From positions 372,001-436,000 of the forward strand of contig NZ_JBNJLK010000002.1 of assembly GCF_051195255.1 (NCBI RefSeq): a stretch of 64,000 bases of DNA, given 5' to 3'. A program made the translations under genes and the position numbers. Below the pieces are notes generated by a model that worked only from the letters and a program-made list of their open reading frames with translations, was not told where the DNA came from and ran no database searches. This DNA comes from Falsirhodobacter sp051195255 (lineage in GTDB: Bacteria; Pseudomonadota; Alphaproteobacteria; Rhodobacterales; Rhodobacteraceae). Below are positions 32,861 to 42,613 of the stretch, piece by piece (positions within the stretch are counted from its first letter, which is position 1; the number at the start of each line of letters is the position of its first letter).

Positions 32861-34062
32861 CAGATCTCACCCTTGGCGGCCTGGCGCAGCGTGTGCGTCA
32901 GCTGGGCCAGATCGGCGCGCAGTTCGGCCGTGGTTTCCTGACGGCCGACGGCCAGCTCCTCCAGCAGGCGCAGAAGCTGGTTGTCGATGGACCGCAGGCG
33001 CGAACGGTATTCCGCGTCGGCATGGGGCGCGTCCTTGGCGGCCGACACCTCCATCGCGTCGGCCATGCGGCCCTGACCGTCGGCGATGCGCGCCAGCGCG
33101 GCCGTCTGCGCGTCGGCCAGACGGGCATGGGCCTGGTCCTGCTGTTCGCTGCGGGCCAGAAGGCGGCCGATCTGGTCGGTCAGCTGGGCCGACCGGTCGT
33201 CGCTGGCGCGGCGGCCGGCTTCGGATTCCGCGAAGATGTCCCGCAGCTCGTCCATCTGGTGGCTGATCATGTCCAGAACGCCCGTCACGCCCCCATCCTC
33301 GCCATCGGCAAAGCCCAGCCGGGTGATGGAGGACAGCCACTCCTCCAGCTCCTGATGGAAGCGGGTCTGGGAATGGGAGGCGAAGAGCGCCAGAAGCCCC
33401 ACGACCAGCGACCCCGCCAGCCCCAGAAGCGAGGAGGAGAAGGCCGTGCCCATGCCGCCCAGCTGGTTTTGCAGGCCGCTCATCAGGCCCGACATCACCT
33501 CGGTCCCGGAAAGGGTGGTGCCTTCCTGCGGGGCGAGGCTGCGGATCGTGTCCACCAGCGCCGGAACCGTGGTGGCAAGGCCATAGAACGTGCCCAGAAG
33601 GCCCAGAAAGATCAGCAGGCTGGACAGGTAGTGGCTCACCTCGCGCGATTCATCCAGACGCGCGCCGACGGAATCGAGGATAGAGCGGGAGGAGGTGGCC
33701 GAGATGCGGCTGTTGGCGGAGCGCGAGCGCAGCATGTTGGCCAAGGGCAGCAGCATGCCGGGCGGTTCGGATTGCACGCCGCGCCGCTGCACGAACGCCT
33801 CGATCCAGGTGATGGACTGCATCAGGCGGATCACGCTGGCGAAACAGGTGGCGACCCCGATCACGAAGGCCAGCGTGATGAAGCCGTTCAGCCATTTCTT
33901 CGCCATGAACAGCGGCCACAGATGCGGCCAGGCCAGCGCGCTGCCCGCCACCACCAGCAGGATGACCAGCGCCATGACCACGAGCTGTCGCAGCGGCTGG
34001 GTGAATACGTTCTCGGGGCGGGTGACCGGTCCGGGACGAAGGGCGGTAAGGGGTTGTTCCAC
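32860..34062 (-). CDS. MotA/TolQ/ExbB-like proton channel protein
   Basis: About 400 residues. Four membrane segments are visible: QLVVMALVILLVVAGSALAW, FITLAFVIGVATCFASVIRLM, SLLIFLGLLGTFYGLATTV and GTAFSSSLLGLAGSLVVGLLALF; the last two carry the MotA/ExbB-type G-TFYGL and GxGTAFSSSLLGLAGS motifs. A cytoplasmic tail of about 130 residues is helical and charged. GTG at 34062 with AGG ahead is chosen; the frame is open to a TTG at 34128 that overlaps the chaC stop. It precedes the MotB-like gene with a one-base overlap. Non-flagellar ion-driven machine of unknown task. Confidence 0.8.
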   Translation of the reverse strand: MEQPLTALRPGPVTRPENVFTQPLRQLVVMALVILLVVAGSALAWPHLWPLFMAKKWLNGFITLAFVIGVATCFASVIRLMQSITWIEAFVQRRGVQSEPPGMLLPLANMLRSRSANSRISATSSRSILDSVGARLDESREVSHYLSSLLIFLGLLGTFYGLATTVPALVDTIRSLAPQEGTTLSGTEVMSGLMSGLQNQLGGMGTAFSSSLLGLAGSLVVGLLALFASHSQTRFHQELEEWLSSITRLGFADGEDGGVTGVLDMISHQMDELRDIFAESEAGRRASDDRSAQLTDQIGRLLARSEQQDQAHARLADAQTAALARIADGQGRMADAMEVSAAKDAPHADAEYRSRLRSIDNQLLRLLEELAVGRQETTAELRADLAQLTHTLRQAAKGEI

Positions 34063-34124
34063 GGCGCGCCTGTTGTTGTCTTTTTCGCGGTCAGGATAGG
34101 GTGCGCGGTTGCGCCTGCCAACCG

Positions 34125-34649
34125 TCAAGGCGTCAGCGCGCGCACCCGTTTGGCCAGATCGTGCAATTCGGCATCAGAGATGCCCAGTTCGTCCAGATGC
34201 AGGACGGTGTTCATCAGGTAGTCGCGGTTCGGCCCCCGCTGCCCCGCGGCCCCCGCGATGATCCGCGCCTGCGTGTCCACGTCGTGCAGGCAATACTGTA
34301 CGTTGGCCGGATCGATCACATAGGTCAGCGCGGTCACTGCGGGATCGGTCAGGGGCAGGCGCATCTCGGTATAGGCGTCGGACACAAGTTCGCGTTCGCG
34401 CAGGGCGGCGAGCGCCACGTCCTCCGCCCCCCGTTCCACCAGAAAGGCGACGCCGTGGCAGAAGGCGCCGTCCGCCCGGTCCAGCGCCAGCACCAGCCCC
34501 GGCGCCTCGGCCGTGCCGCGATAATGGAGGGAGGTCATGCAGAAGCTGCGCCGCCACCCGTCCAGCCGCGCCGTCATCCGCCGTTCCACCGGAAAACACG
34601 GGTCCCAGATCAGCGATCCGTAGCCGAAGACCCAAAGCCGCTCCGTCAT
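34125..34649 (-). CDS. chaC: Gamma-glutamylcyclotransferase (ChaC family)
   Basis: A 174-residue cytoplasmic enzyme. LWVFGYGSLIWDPCFP is the YGSL substrate-binding signature, followed by RRSFCMTSLHYRGTAEAPGLVLAL and a glutamate-rich AFLVERG region likely to hold the catalytic Glu. ChaC enzymes release 5-oxoproline from glutathione. Start at the ATG of MTERLWVFGYG (34649), preceded by AAGGG. It is the first gene of the minus-strand group leading to the MotA/MotB-like pair and is divergent to the DUF2125 gene. Confidence 0.85.
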   Translation of the reverse strand: MTERLWVFGYGSLIWDPCFPVERRMTARLDGWRRSFCMTSLHYRGTAEAPGLVLALDRADGAFCHGVAFLVERGAEDVALAALRERELVSDAYTEMRLPLTDPAVTALTYVIDPANVQYCLHDVDTQARIIAGAAGQRGPNRDYLMNTVLHLDELGISDAELHDLAKRVRALTP

Positions 34650-34712
34650 CGTCTGGCCCTTTCGGAAGCCTGTCGTTAAGGCTTGGGCTAAACCTCCGAA
34701 GGAACAAGTGCA

Positions 34713-35648
34713 ATGCGGGCTCTCGTGACACTCCTGATCGTGCTGGCGGCGGCGTTCAGCGGCTATTGGTTCCTTGGCGCGCACTACTTCCGGCAAGGGG
34801 TGGAAAACTGGTTCGCCGCGCAGACCGAGGCGGGGCGCAGCGCCGAGGTGCAGGGGCTGGAGATCGAGGGCTTTCCGACCGCCTTCCGCGCGACATCCGA
34901 CACGATCGTGATCGCGGACCCGTCGGGCTGGGGCTGGCAGACACCGTCAGCGGCCGTGTCGATGCCCAGCTGGTGGCCCTTCCAGATTACCGCGAAGCTG
35001 CCGGAACATCAGGTGGTGGAAACCCCGCGCGGCCAACTGGACGTGACGGTGCAGGATCTGACGGGCCGGTTCGACCTTTCGCCATCGATGGCGCCCAAGG
35101 CGCTGCATGTGGAAAGCGGCATGCTTCAGGCCGCGGGCGCCGACGGGACGCTGCGGGCGGGCGGCTTCCGCTTCGACAGTGCGCGCCGGGACGGCTTCAC
35201 CCATCACGTGACGGTCACGGCGGACGGGCTGGGGCTGGAAGGCGGACCGGTGAACCTGACGGGCGGCGCGCTGTCGGTGGAAGGGGACATCACCTTGGCC
35301 GAACGGGTGCAGGATGTGCCCGACGCCGTGGCCGTGCCCATCGACACCCTGTCGCTGACAAAGGCCGAAATGCGCTTTGCCGACGCGGCGGTGACGGCCA
35401 CGGGCAAGCTGGTGTCCGACGGGCGCGGCTTTGCGGCCGGGGATCTGACGCTGCGGCTGGAAAACTGGCAGGAAGCGCTGGACGCCGCCGTGTCCGCGGG
35501 GCTGATCCCTGAAAACCGCATCGGCATGCTGGAAGGCGGGTTCCGCATGATGGCCGAGGGCGACACGCTGGAACTGCCGCTGACCCTGTCGGGCGGAGAG
35601 ATCCGCTTCGGCCCGCTGCCGCTTGGACCCGCGCCGCGCTTCCGCTGA
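34713..35648 (+). CDS. DUF2125 domain-containing protein
   Basis: A 311-residue protein with an N-terminal signal anchor (MRALVTLLIVLAAAFSGYWFLGAHYF), followed by a beta-rich exported body. GVENWFAAQTEAGRSAEVQGLEIEGFPTAFRATSD is the family start block, and repeated short strands (GGALSVEGDITLAE, ELPLTLSGGEIRFG) suggest an AsmA/YdgA-like lipid-interacting beta structure. Found mainly in alphaproteobacteria; function unknown. GAAGGA precedes the ATG at 34713. Confidence 0.82.
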   Translation: MRALVTLLIVLAAAFSGYWFLGAHYFRQGVENWFAAQTEAGRSAEVQGLEIEGFPTAFRATSDTIVIADPSGWGWQTPSAAVSMPSWWPFQITAKLPEHQVVETPRGQLDVTVQDLTGRFDLSPSMAPKALHVESGMLQAAGADGTLRAGGFRFDSARRDGFTHHVTVTADGLGLEGGPVNLTGGALSVEGDITLAERVQDVPDAVAVPIDTLSLTKAEMRFADAAVTATGKLVSDGRGFAAGDLTLRLENWQEALDAAVSAGLIPENRIGMLEGGFRMMAEGDTLELPLTLSGGEIRFGPLPLGPAPRFR

Positions 35649-35743
35649 CGCACAAGTTCTGTGCTGTGGTGCTTGTATGGGTTGAAAGGATTCCGTGGTA
35701 ACCAAAGGCGTCATGCGGCGCTGCCGCCTTCAAGAGGGTGAAC

Positions 35744-36148
35744 ATGGAAAATCTGTCCCGTTACCAGCCGGCCATGCTGTCGGTTTTGCGCATCGCCGCC
35801 GGTCTGCTTATTCTCAGCTATGGCACGATGAAGATCCTGCACTTCCCGGTGGGAATGCAGCCGCCTGTCGGATCGCTGCCGTGGTTCGCCGGCTGCATCG
35901 AACTGATCGGGGGCCTGCTGCTGCTGGTGGGCTTTGCCACCCGCCCGGCGGCGTTCATCCTGTCCGGCCTGATGGCCTTCGCCTATTTCATCGGCCATGC
36001 GGGCAAGGGCTTCTTCCCGGCGCTGAACAGCGGCTCGCTGGCGATGATCCTGTGCTTCGTGTTCCTGTACATCTGCGTGGCCGGTCCAGGTCCTTTCTCG
36101 GTGGATGCAAAGACGGGTCGCGCCAAAGGCTACGTCCCGGCGGAATGA
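35744..36148 (+). CDS. DoxX family membrane protein
   Basis: A 134-residue protein with four membrane helices: LRIAAGLLILSYGTMKILH, CIELIGGLLLLVGFATRPAAF, LSGLMAFAYFIGHA and LAMILCFVFLYICVAGPG. DoxX-like proteins are membrane subunits of redox-related systems, with the role unknown in most bacteria. ATG at 35744 is preferred over the GTG two codons earlier because AGAGG sits at the right distance. Ends before a bidirectional terminator shared with clpA. Confidence 0.85.
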   Translation: MENLSRYQPAMLSVLRIAAGLLILSYGTMKILHFPVGMQPPVGSLPWFAGCIELIGGLLLLVGFATRPAAFILSGLMAFAYFIGHAGKGFFPALNSGSLAMILCFVFLYICVAGPGPFSVDAKTGRAKGYVPAE

Positions 36149-36165
36149 ACGCCGGCCTGAAATTG

Positions 36166-36191
36166 AAAAGGCCCCCTTTCGGGGGCCTTTT
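36166..36191. terminator. Bidirectional terminator between doxX and clpA
   Basis: AAAAGGCCCCC pairs perfectly with GGGGGCCTTTT (11 bp) around TTTC. The A-run and T-run allow termination in both directions; the stem ends 3 bases before the clpA stop. Confidence 0.88.
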
Positions 36192-36193
36192 CC

Positions 36194-38512
36194 TTATTCG
36201 GCGGTCAGAAGGGGCGGGCGCTGGTTGGTCAGGCGGCCTTTCGGCTCCTCGATCTCCAGCTCGATCTTGTCGTCCTTCACGACGACCTTCACGACCCCGC
36301 CCTTGGTCAGGCGGCCGAACAGAAGTTCCTCGGCCAGCGGCTTCTTGATGCTTTCCTGGATCACGCGGCCCAGCGGGCGCGCCCCCATGCGGTCATCATA
36401 GCCCTTGTCGCCCAGCCATTTCGCAGCGTCGGGGGTCAGCTCGATATGGACGTTGCGGTCCATCAGCTGGGCTTCCAGTTGCAGCACGAACTTCTCGACG
36501 ACCTGCAGGATCACCTCTTTCGGCAGCGGCGCGAAGGAGATGATGGCGTCCAGACGGTTGCGGAACTCGGGCGTGAAGATCCGCTCGATCGCGGCGGTGT
36601 CCTCGCCTTCGCGCCGGTCGCGGCCAAAGCCGATCGCGGCCTTCTGCATGTCGGACGCCCCGGCGTTCGAGGTCATGATCAGGATCACGTTGCGGAAGTC
36701 CACCTGACGGCCGTTATGGTCCGTCAGTTTCCCATGGTCCATGACCTGCAGCAGGATGTTGTACACATCCGGATGCGCCTTCTCCATTTCGTCCAGCAGC
36801 AGCACGCAATGCGGGTGCTGGTCCACGCCGTCCGTCAGCATGCCGCCCTGGTCGAACCCGACATAGCCCGGAGGGGCGCCGATCAGCCGCGAAACGGCGT
36901 GCTTCTCCATGTATTCCGACATGTCGAAGCGCAGCAGTTCCACGCCCAGGGTCGAGGCCAGTTGCTTGGCCACCTCGGTCTTGCCCACGCCCGTCGGCCC
37001 TGCGAACAGGTAGTTGCCAATAGGCTTCTCCGGCTCGCGCAGGCCGGCACGGGCCAGCTTGATGGCGGAGGCGAGGGCCGTGATGGCCGTGTCCTGCCCG
37101 AAGACCACGCGCTTCAGCGTCGGCTCCAGATCGCGCAGCACCTCGGCGTCGTCCTTCGACACGCTTTTCGGGGGGATGCGGGCGATCTTGGCGACGACCG
37201 TCTCGATCTCCTTCACGCCCACCGTCTTGCGGCGCTTGGCTTCCGACAGCAGGTGCTGGGCGGCGCCCGCTTCATCGATGACATCGATGGCGGAGTCCGG
37301 CAGCTTGCGGTCGTTGATGTAGCGCGAGGCCAATTCCACCGCCGTCTTGATCGCGTCGTTGGTGTAGCGGATGTCGTGGTGATCCTCGAAATGCGGCTTC
37401 AAACCCATCAGGATCTTGATCGCATCGGGCAGCGACGGTTCGTTCACGTCAATCTTCTGGAAGCGCCGCGACAAAGCGCGGTCCTTTTCGAAGTGCTGGC
37501 GGAACTCCTTGTAGGTGGTCGATCCCATCGTCCTCAGCTTGCCACCGGCCAGCGCCGGTTTCAGCAGGTTCGATGCGTCCATCGCACCGCCCGAGGTGGC
37601 GCCGGCGCCGATGACCGTGTGGATCTCGTCGATGAAGAGCACCGCGTTCGGGTGATCCTCCATCTCCTTGACGACGGCCTTCAGCCGCTCCTCGAAGTCG
37701 CCGCGGTAACGGGTGCCGGCCAGCAGCGCGCCGAGATCCAGGCTGTAGATCGTCGCCCGCGCCAGGATGTCCGGCACCTGGTTGTTGATGATCTTCCAGG
37801 CCAGACCTTCGGCAATCGCCGTCTTGCCCACGCCCGGATCGCCCACCAGAAGCGGGTTGTTCTTGCGGCGGCGGCACAGGACCTGGATGCAACGCTCCAC
37901 CTCGGCCTCGCGGCCGATCAGCGGGTCCACGTCGCCCTTGCGGGCCTTCACGTTCAGGTCCACGCAATATTTGGACAGCGCAGATTCCTTGGCCTCTCCG
38001 GCCTCGGCCTTGGGCGTCTCGTGGTGATGTTCCTCGGCGCCCGACACGCCGCGGGGTTCGCCGAAGGCCGGATCCTTCGCCACGCCATGCGCGATGAAGT
38101 TCACCGCATCATAGCGGGTCATGTCCTGTTCCTGCAGGAAGTAGGCGGCGTTCGACTCCCGCTCGGCGAAGATGGCGACCAGGACGTTGGCGCCCGTCAC
38201 TTCCGTCCGCCCCGAGGATTGGACGTGGATGGCCGCGCGCTGGATCACGCGCTGGAAGGCGGCGGTCGGCACGGCTTCGGAGCCTTCGACGCTGGTGACC
38301 AGCGTGGACAGGTCGTCGTCGATGAAGTCGACCAGCGTCTTGCGCAACTCGTCCGTGTCCACCGCGCAGGCCTTCATCACACGCGACGCATCGGGTTCGT
38401 CCAGCAGGGCAAGCAGAAGATGTTCAAGGGTGGCGAGTTCATGGCGACGGGCGTTCGCAAGCGCCAGAGCGCCGTGGATTGCTTGCTCAAGGGTGTTCGA
38501 AAACGATGGCAC
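36194..38512 (-). CDS. clpA: ATP-dependent Clp protease ATPase subunit ClpA
   Basis: A 772-residue AAA+ unfoldase. The Clp_N repeats (residues 1-140, MPSFSNTLEQAIHGALALANARRHE) are followed by AAA module 1 with Walker A GDPGVGKT at 224-231 and module 2 with GPTGVGKT at 505-512. AAIGFGRDR in the second module is the IGF-type loop that docks on ClpP, so it is ClpA rather than ClpB. It feeds unfolded proteins into ClpP. A sigma-32-like promoter lies upstream. The adaptor gene clpS, often found next to clpA, is not adjacent here. Confidence 0.95.
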   Translation of the reverse strand: MPSFSNTLEQAIHGALALANARRHELATLEHLLLALLDEPDASRVMKACAVDTDELRKTLVDFIDDDLSTLVTSVEGSEAVPTAAFQRVIQRAAIHVQSSGRTEVTGANVLVAIFAERESNAAYFLQEQDMTRYDAVNFIAHGVAKDPAFGEPRGVSGAEEHHHETPKAEAGEAKESALSKYCVDLNVKARKGDVDPLIGREAEVERCIQVLCRRRKNNPLLVGDPGVGKTAIAEGLAWKIINNQVPDILARATIYSLDLGALLAGTRYRGDFEERLKAVVKEMEDHPNAVLFIDEIHTVIGAGATSGGAMDASNLLKPALAGGKLRTMGSTTYKEFRQHFEKDRALSRRFQKIDVNEPSLPDAIKILMGLKPHFEDHHDIRYTNDAIKTAVELASRYINDRKLPDSAIDVIDEAGAAQHLLSEAKRRKTVGVKEIETVVAKIARIPPKSVSKDDAEVLRDLEPTLKRVVFGQDTAITALASAIKLARAGLREPEKPIGNYLFAGPTGVGKTEVAKQLASTLGVELLRFDMSEYMEKHAVSRLIGAPPGYVGFDQGGMLTDGVDQHPHCVLLLDEMEKAHPDVYNILLQVMDHGKLTDHNGRQVDFRNVILIMTSNAGASDMQKAAIGFGRDRREGEDTAAIERIFTPEFRNRLDAIISFAPLPKEVILQVVEKFVLQLEAQLMDRNVHIELTPDAAKWLGDKGYDDRMGARPLGRVIQESIKKPLAEELLFGRLTKGGVVKVVVKDDKIELEIEEPKGRLTNQRPPLLTAE

Positions 38513-38584
38513 GATGTGGTGCTCCTGTCTTGCGGGCCGGGCGGGCGCGTTCGGGCCCGCACAACCGTTGCCTCGTACACTTTA

Positions 38585-38612
38585 ACATCGGGTCTTTGCC
38601 CAAAGCTTCAAG
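38585..38612 (-). promoter_or_regulatory. Sigma-32-type heat-shock promoter of clpA
   Basis: On the minus strand CTTGAA (38607-38612) and CCCGATGT (38585-38592) are separated by 14 bases, close to the CTTGAA-N13/14-CCCATNT pattern of RpoH promoters. It lies about 72 bases ahead of the clpA start. Confidence 0.65.
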
Positions 38613-38670
38613 TGGGAATGCGAAACTGCGGCCACGCGCAGGCAATTGTGAACGGCCGCCGCGCGAGTGC

Positions 38671-39438
38671 CTAAAAATTATCCTTTCTTGCGCGGATCTC
38701 GGCGAAGACCTCGACCACCGGGGCGTCCGGGAGGCCGACGGCCTGCCGCAGATTCGGTCGGTCCGCGCGCAGGAAGGGGTTCGTGGCCAGTTCCTCGGCC
38801 AGGGTCGAGGGGACGGTGGGCCGACCATCGGCCCGCGCCTCCTCGGTGGTGTCGAGACGAGAGATAAGAGCTGGATTTTCCGGTTCAAGAGAGTGGGCGA
38901 AGCGCAGGTTCGACTGCGTGTATTCGTGGCCGGAGCAGATCAGCGTTTCGGGCGGAAGCACCGCCAGCTTGCGCAGGCTGGACCACATCTGGGCGGGCGT
39001 GCCTTCGAACAGGCGGCCGCAGCCCCCGGCCATCAACGTGTCGCCGGTGAAGGCGTGGCCCGTTTCCGGAAAGTGGAACGCGACGTGGCCGACGGTGTGG
39101 CCGGGCGTGTCGATCACGTGCACGGGCGTGCCCAGCACCTTGAAGATGTCGCCTTCGGCCACTTCCATGTCCAGCGGGGGCAGGCGGGCCGCGTCGGCGG
39201 CGGCCCCCACGACCTTGGCGTCCGAAAAGGCCTGAAGCTTCGCCAACCCCGCGATGTGGTCGTCGTGATGGTGTGTCAGCAGGATGTGGGTCAGCGTCCA
39301 TTTCCGGGACGACAGCGCGGCCATGATCGGCCCGGATTCCGGCACGTCGACGCATACGGCCTCTCCGCGGTCGCTGTCATGCAGCAGGAAGGCGTAGTTG
39401 TCCCGAAGGCAGGGGATCGTCAGCAATTCGATGGGCAT
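38671..39438 (-). CDS. gloB: Hydroxyacylglutathione hydrolase (glyoxalase II)
   Basis: A 255-residue metallo-beta-lactamase-fold enzyme that hydrolyses S-lactoylglutathione to lactate and glutathione. The two-metal site starts with THHHDDH (H56, H58, D60, H61), continues with DTPGHTVGHV and FTGDTLMAGGCGRLFEG, and the C-terminal glutathione-binding region has CSGHEYTQSNLRFA, the GloB-specific signature. GloB rather than a general hydrolase because of that C-terminal domain. Divergent to the methyltransferase gene across 59 bases. Confidence 0.94.
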   Translation of the reverse strand: MPIELLTIPCLRDNYAFLLHDSDRGEAVCVDVPESGPIMAALSSRKWTLTHILLTHHHDDHIAGLAKLQAFSDAKVVGAAADAARLPPLDMEVAEGDIFKVLGTPVHVIDTPGHTVGHVAFHFPETGHAFTGDTLMAGGCGRLFEGTPAQMWSSLRKLAVLPPETLICSGHEYTQSNLRFAHSLEPENPALISRLDTTEEARADGRPTVPSTLAEELATNPFLRADRPNLRQAVGLPDAPVVEVFAEIRARKDNF

Positions 39439-39497
39439 GGCTATTCCTTCCGTCTCCGCCTAGAGTTCCAGCATTCCCCTAACGCGCGCCTTACGCA

Positions 39498-40268
39498 ATG
39501 TATCTCGACGTTCTGGATTTGCGAAATTTCTACTACCGCACCCAACTGGGCCGCGTGGCGCAAAGGGCGATCCGCGACCGGCTGGTGGAGATGTGGCCCG
39601 AGGCCAAGGGCCAGACGGTGGTGGGCTTCGGCTTTGCCGCGCCCTTGCTGCGTCCCTATCTGGATCAGGCGCGGCGGGTCATCGCCGTCATGCCCGCGCC
39701 CCAGGGCGTGATGCCCTGGCCCGCAGGGATGGCGAACGTGTCCCTCCTGGCCGAAGAGGCGTCTTGGCCGCTGGAAACCGGGATGGTCGACAAGCTGGTG
39801 GTCCTTCACGGGCTGGAACCGTCCGAGGAGCAGCCGGACCTTCTGGACGAATGCTGGCGCGTGCTGGGGCCGGGGGGGCGAGCGATCTTCGTGGTGCCGA
39901 ATCGTTCCGGCTTCTGGGCGCGGACCGAAGGCACGCCCTTCGGCTTTGGCCGTCCCTATTCTGCCAACCAGCTGGAATCGCAGCTGCGCCGCCATTCCTT
40001 CGTGCCGGAACGTGCGGTGTCGGCCCTGTTCGCGCCCCCTTCGCACCGCCGGTTCTGGCTGCGCACGGCCGGAATGTGGGAGCGGGCGGGCCGCCGGTTC
40101 GCGCCCTGGCTTGCCGGAGGGGTGGTGATGGTGGAGGTGTCCAAGCAGGTCTACGCCCCCCGCAAGCCCGGGCTAAAGGCGGCCGTGACGCGCCCCCTGA
40201 AGGCGCTGGAAGGCGTCAGCGCCCCGAAGCCGCTTCCCGCACCGCACCTGGTTCGTGTCAAGAATTAA
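39498..40268 (+). CDS. SAM-dependent methyltransferase, class I
   Basis: A 256-residue protein with a class I methyltransferase core. TVVGFGFAAPLLRPYL stands for the SAM-binding motif I, DKLVVLHGLEPSEEQPDLLDECWRVLGPGGRAIFVVPNRSG is the motif II/III region typical of Methyltransf_11 enzymes, and a basic tail follows (SKQVYAPRKPGLKAAVTRPL). The motif I glycine pattern is weaker than usual. It is commonly found divergent from gloB in alphaproteobacteria. Substrate unknown. ATG at 39498 is the first in-frame start; the Shine-Dalgarno is weak. Confidence 0.8.
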   Translation: MYLDVLDLRNFYYRTQLGRVAQRAIRDRLVEMWPEAKGQTVVGFGFAAPLLRPYLDQARRVIAVMPAPQGVMPWPAGMANVSLLAEEASWPLETGMVDKLVVLHGLEPSEEQPDLLDECWRVLGPGGRAIFVVPNRSGFWARTEGTPFGFGRPYSANQLESQLRRHSFVPERAVSALFAPPSHRRFWLRTAGMWERAGRRFAPWLAGGVVMVEVSKQVYAPRKPGLKAAVTRPLKALEGVSAPKPLPAPHLVRVKN

Positions 40269-40314
40269 TATTTCGTTAACGCGAGTCAAAGCCTGCGACA
40301 TGTTGCCACGTGCG

Positions 40315-40327
40315 ACACTCCGAGTGT
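40315..40327. repeat. Short perfect palindrome ahead of the ATP synthase operon
   Basis: ACACTC-C-GAGTGT is a perfect 13-bp inverted repeat in the 224-base gap before atpH. It could be a protein site or part of a hairpin. No consensus promoter is clear in this gap. Confidence 0.35.
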
Positions 40328-40338
40328 AAGGATGCGTC

Positions 40339-40413
40339 ATGAAATACAGGTTCGGCGGCGGCTTCACAGTTGCGGCACCCTTATTGCTCTGCTATTCCGA
40401 CGCCGACCTGTGA
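40339..40413 (+). CDS. Possible 24-residue leader peptide ahead of atpH
   Basis: ATG at 40339 with AAGGA 8 bases upstream begins a 24-codon frame (MKYRFGGGFTVAAPLLLCYSDADL). It has two basic residues followed by a short hydrophobic run. It lies in the atp leader, 79 bases before the atpH start. No family is recognised; chance cannot be excluded. Confidence 0.3.
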   Translation: MKYRFGGGFTVAAPLLLCYSDADL

Positions 40414-40492
40414 CGCATGCCCGACATGCGCACACCATTGCCTTGCGGAGGGGTTTTGGCCGCCGCAGGGGCAGAACATCGAAAGGGTTGAA

Positions 40493-41052
40493 GTGTCTGA
40501 ACCGGCCTCGATTTCCACTGGTATCGCGACACGTTACGCGACCGCAGTCTTCGAACTGGCGAAGGACGCCAACTCGATCCCCGCTCTGGAATCCGATCTG
40601 GACACGCTCGACTCCGCGCTGGACGACAGTGCCGATCTGCGTGACCTGATCTCCTCCCCCGTCTACACGCGCGCCGAACAGCAGTCCGGCATCCGCGCGG
40701 TGGGGCAGGCGATGGGGCTGTCGGGCCTGACGGTGAACAGCCTGGCCGTGATGGCGTCCAAGCGCCGCCTGTTCGTGCTGCCGCGCATGATCGTGGCCCT
40801 GCGCACCATGATTTCCGAAGATCGTGGCGAAGTTCTGGCGGAAGTGACCTCGGCCCAGCCGCTGTCGCCCGACCAGGCCGCCAAACTGTCCGAAACCTTG
40901 AAGGCCAAGGCCGGCAAGGACGTGAAACTGAAAACCGCCGTTGACGAGTCGCTGATTGGCGGCCTTGTCGTGAAGCTTGGTTCGACCATGATCGACACCT
41001 CGATCCGCTCGAAGCTTTCGGCTCTCCAGAATGCTATGAAAGAGGTTGGATA

Positions 41053-41053
<1 letters not shown>
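40493..41053 (+). CDS. atpH: F1Fo ATP synthase subunit delta
   Basis: A 186-residue stalk subunit, the size known from Rhodobacter. The N-terminal helical domain begins STGIATRYATAVFELAKD, and the C-terminal part has LTVNSLAVMASKRRLFVLPRMI, AEVTSAQPLSPDQ and DESLIGGLVVKLGSTMIDTSIRSKL, all typical. The start is taken as GTG at 40493 with GAAAGGG ahead because it gives the family length; the frame is open for 41 codons further upstream, but those residues are cysteine-rich and unlike atpH. It opens atpHAGDC and overlaps atpA by one base (TAATG). Fo genes lie elsewhere, as usual for Rhodobacteraceae. Confidence 0.94.
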
Positions 41054-42591
<1,538 letters not shown>

Positions 42592-42613
42592 GGGCGGGGC
42601 AGGGAGATAGAGC

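Noticed and set aside
31310..34062. Zorya (ZorA-ZorB) anti-phage system
   Set aside because: The two proteins share the MotA/MotB plan, but no ZorC, ZorD or ZorE gene is adjacent, the long coil is on the periplasmic side, and the surroundings are housekeeping genes. Kept only as an unexplained stator-like pair.
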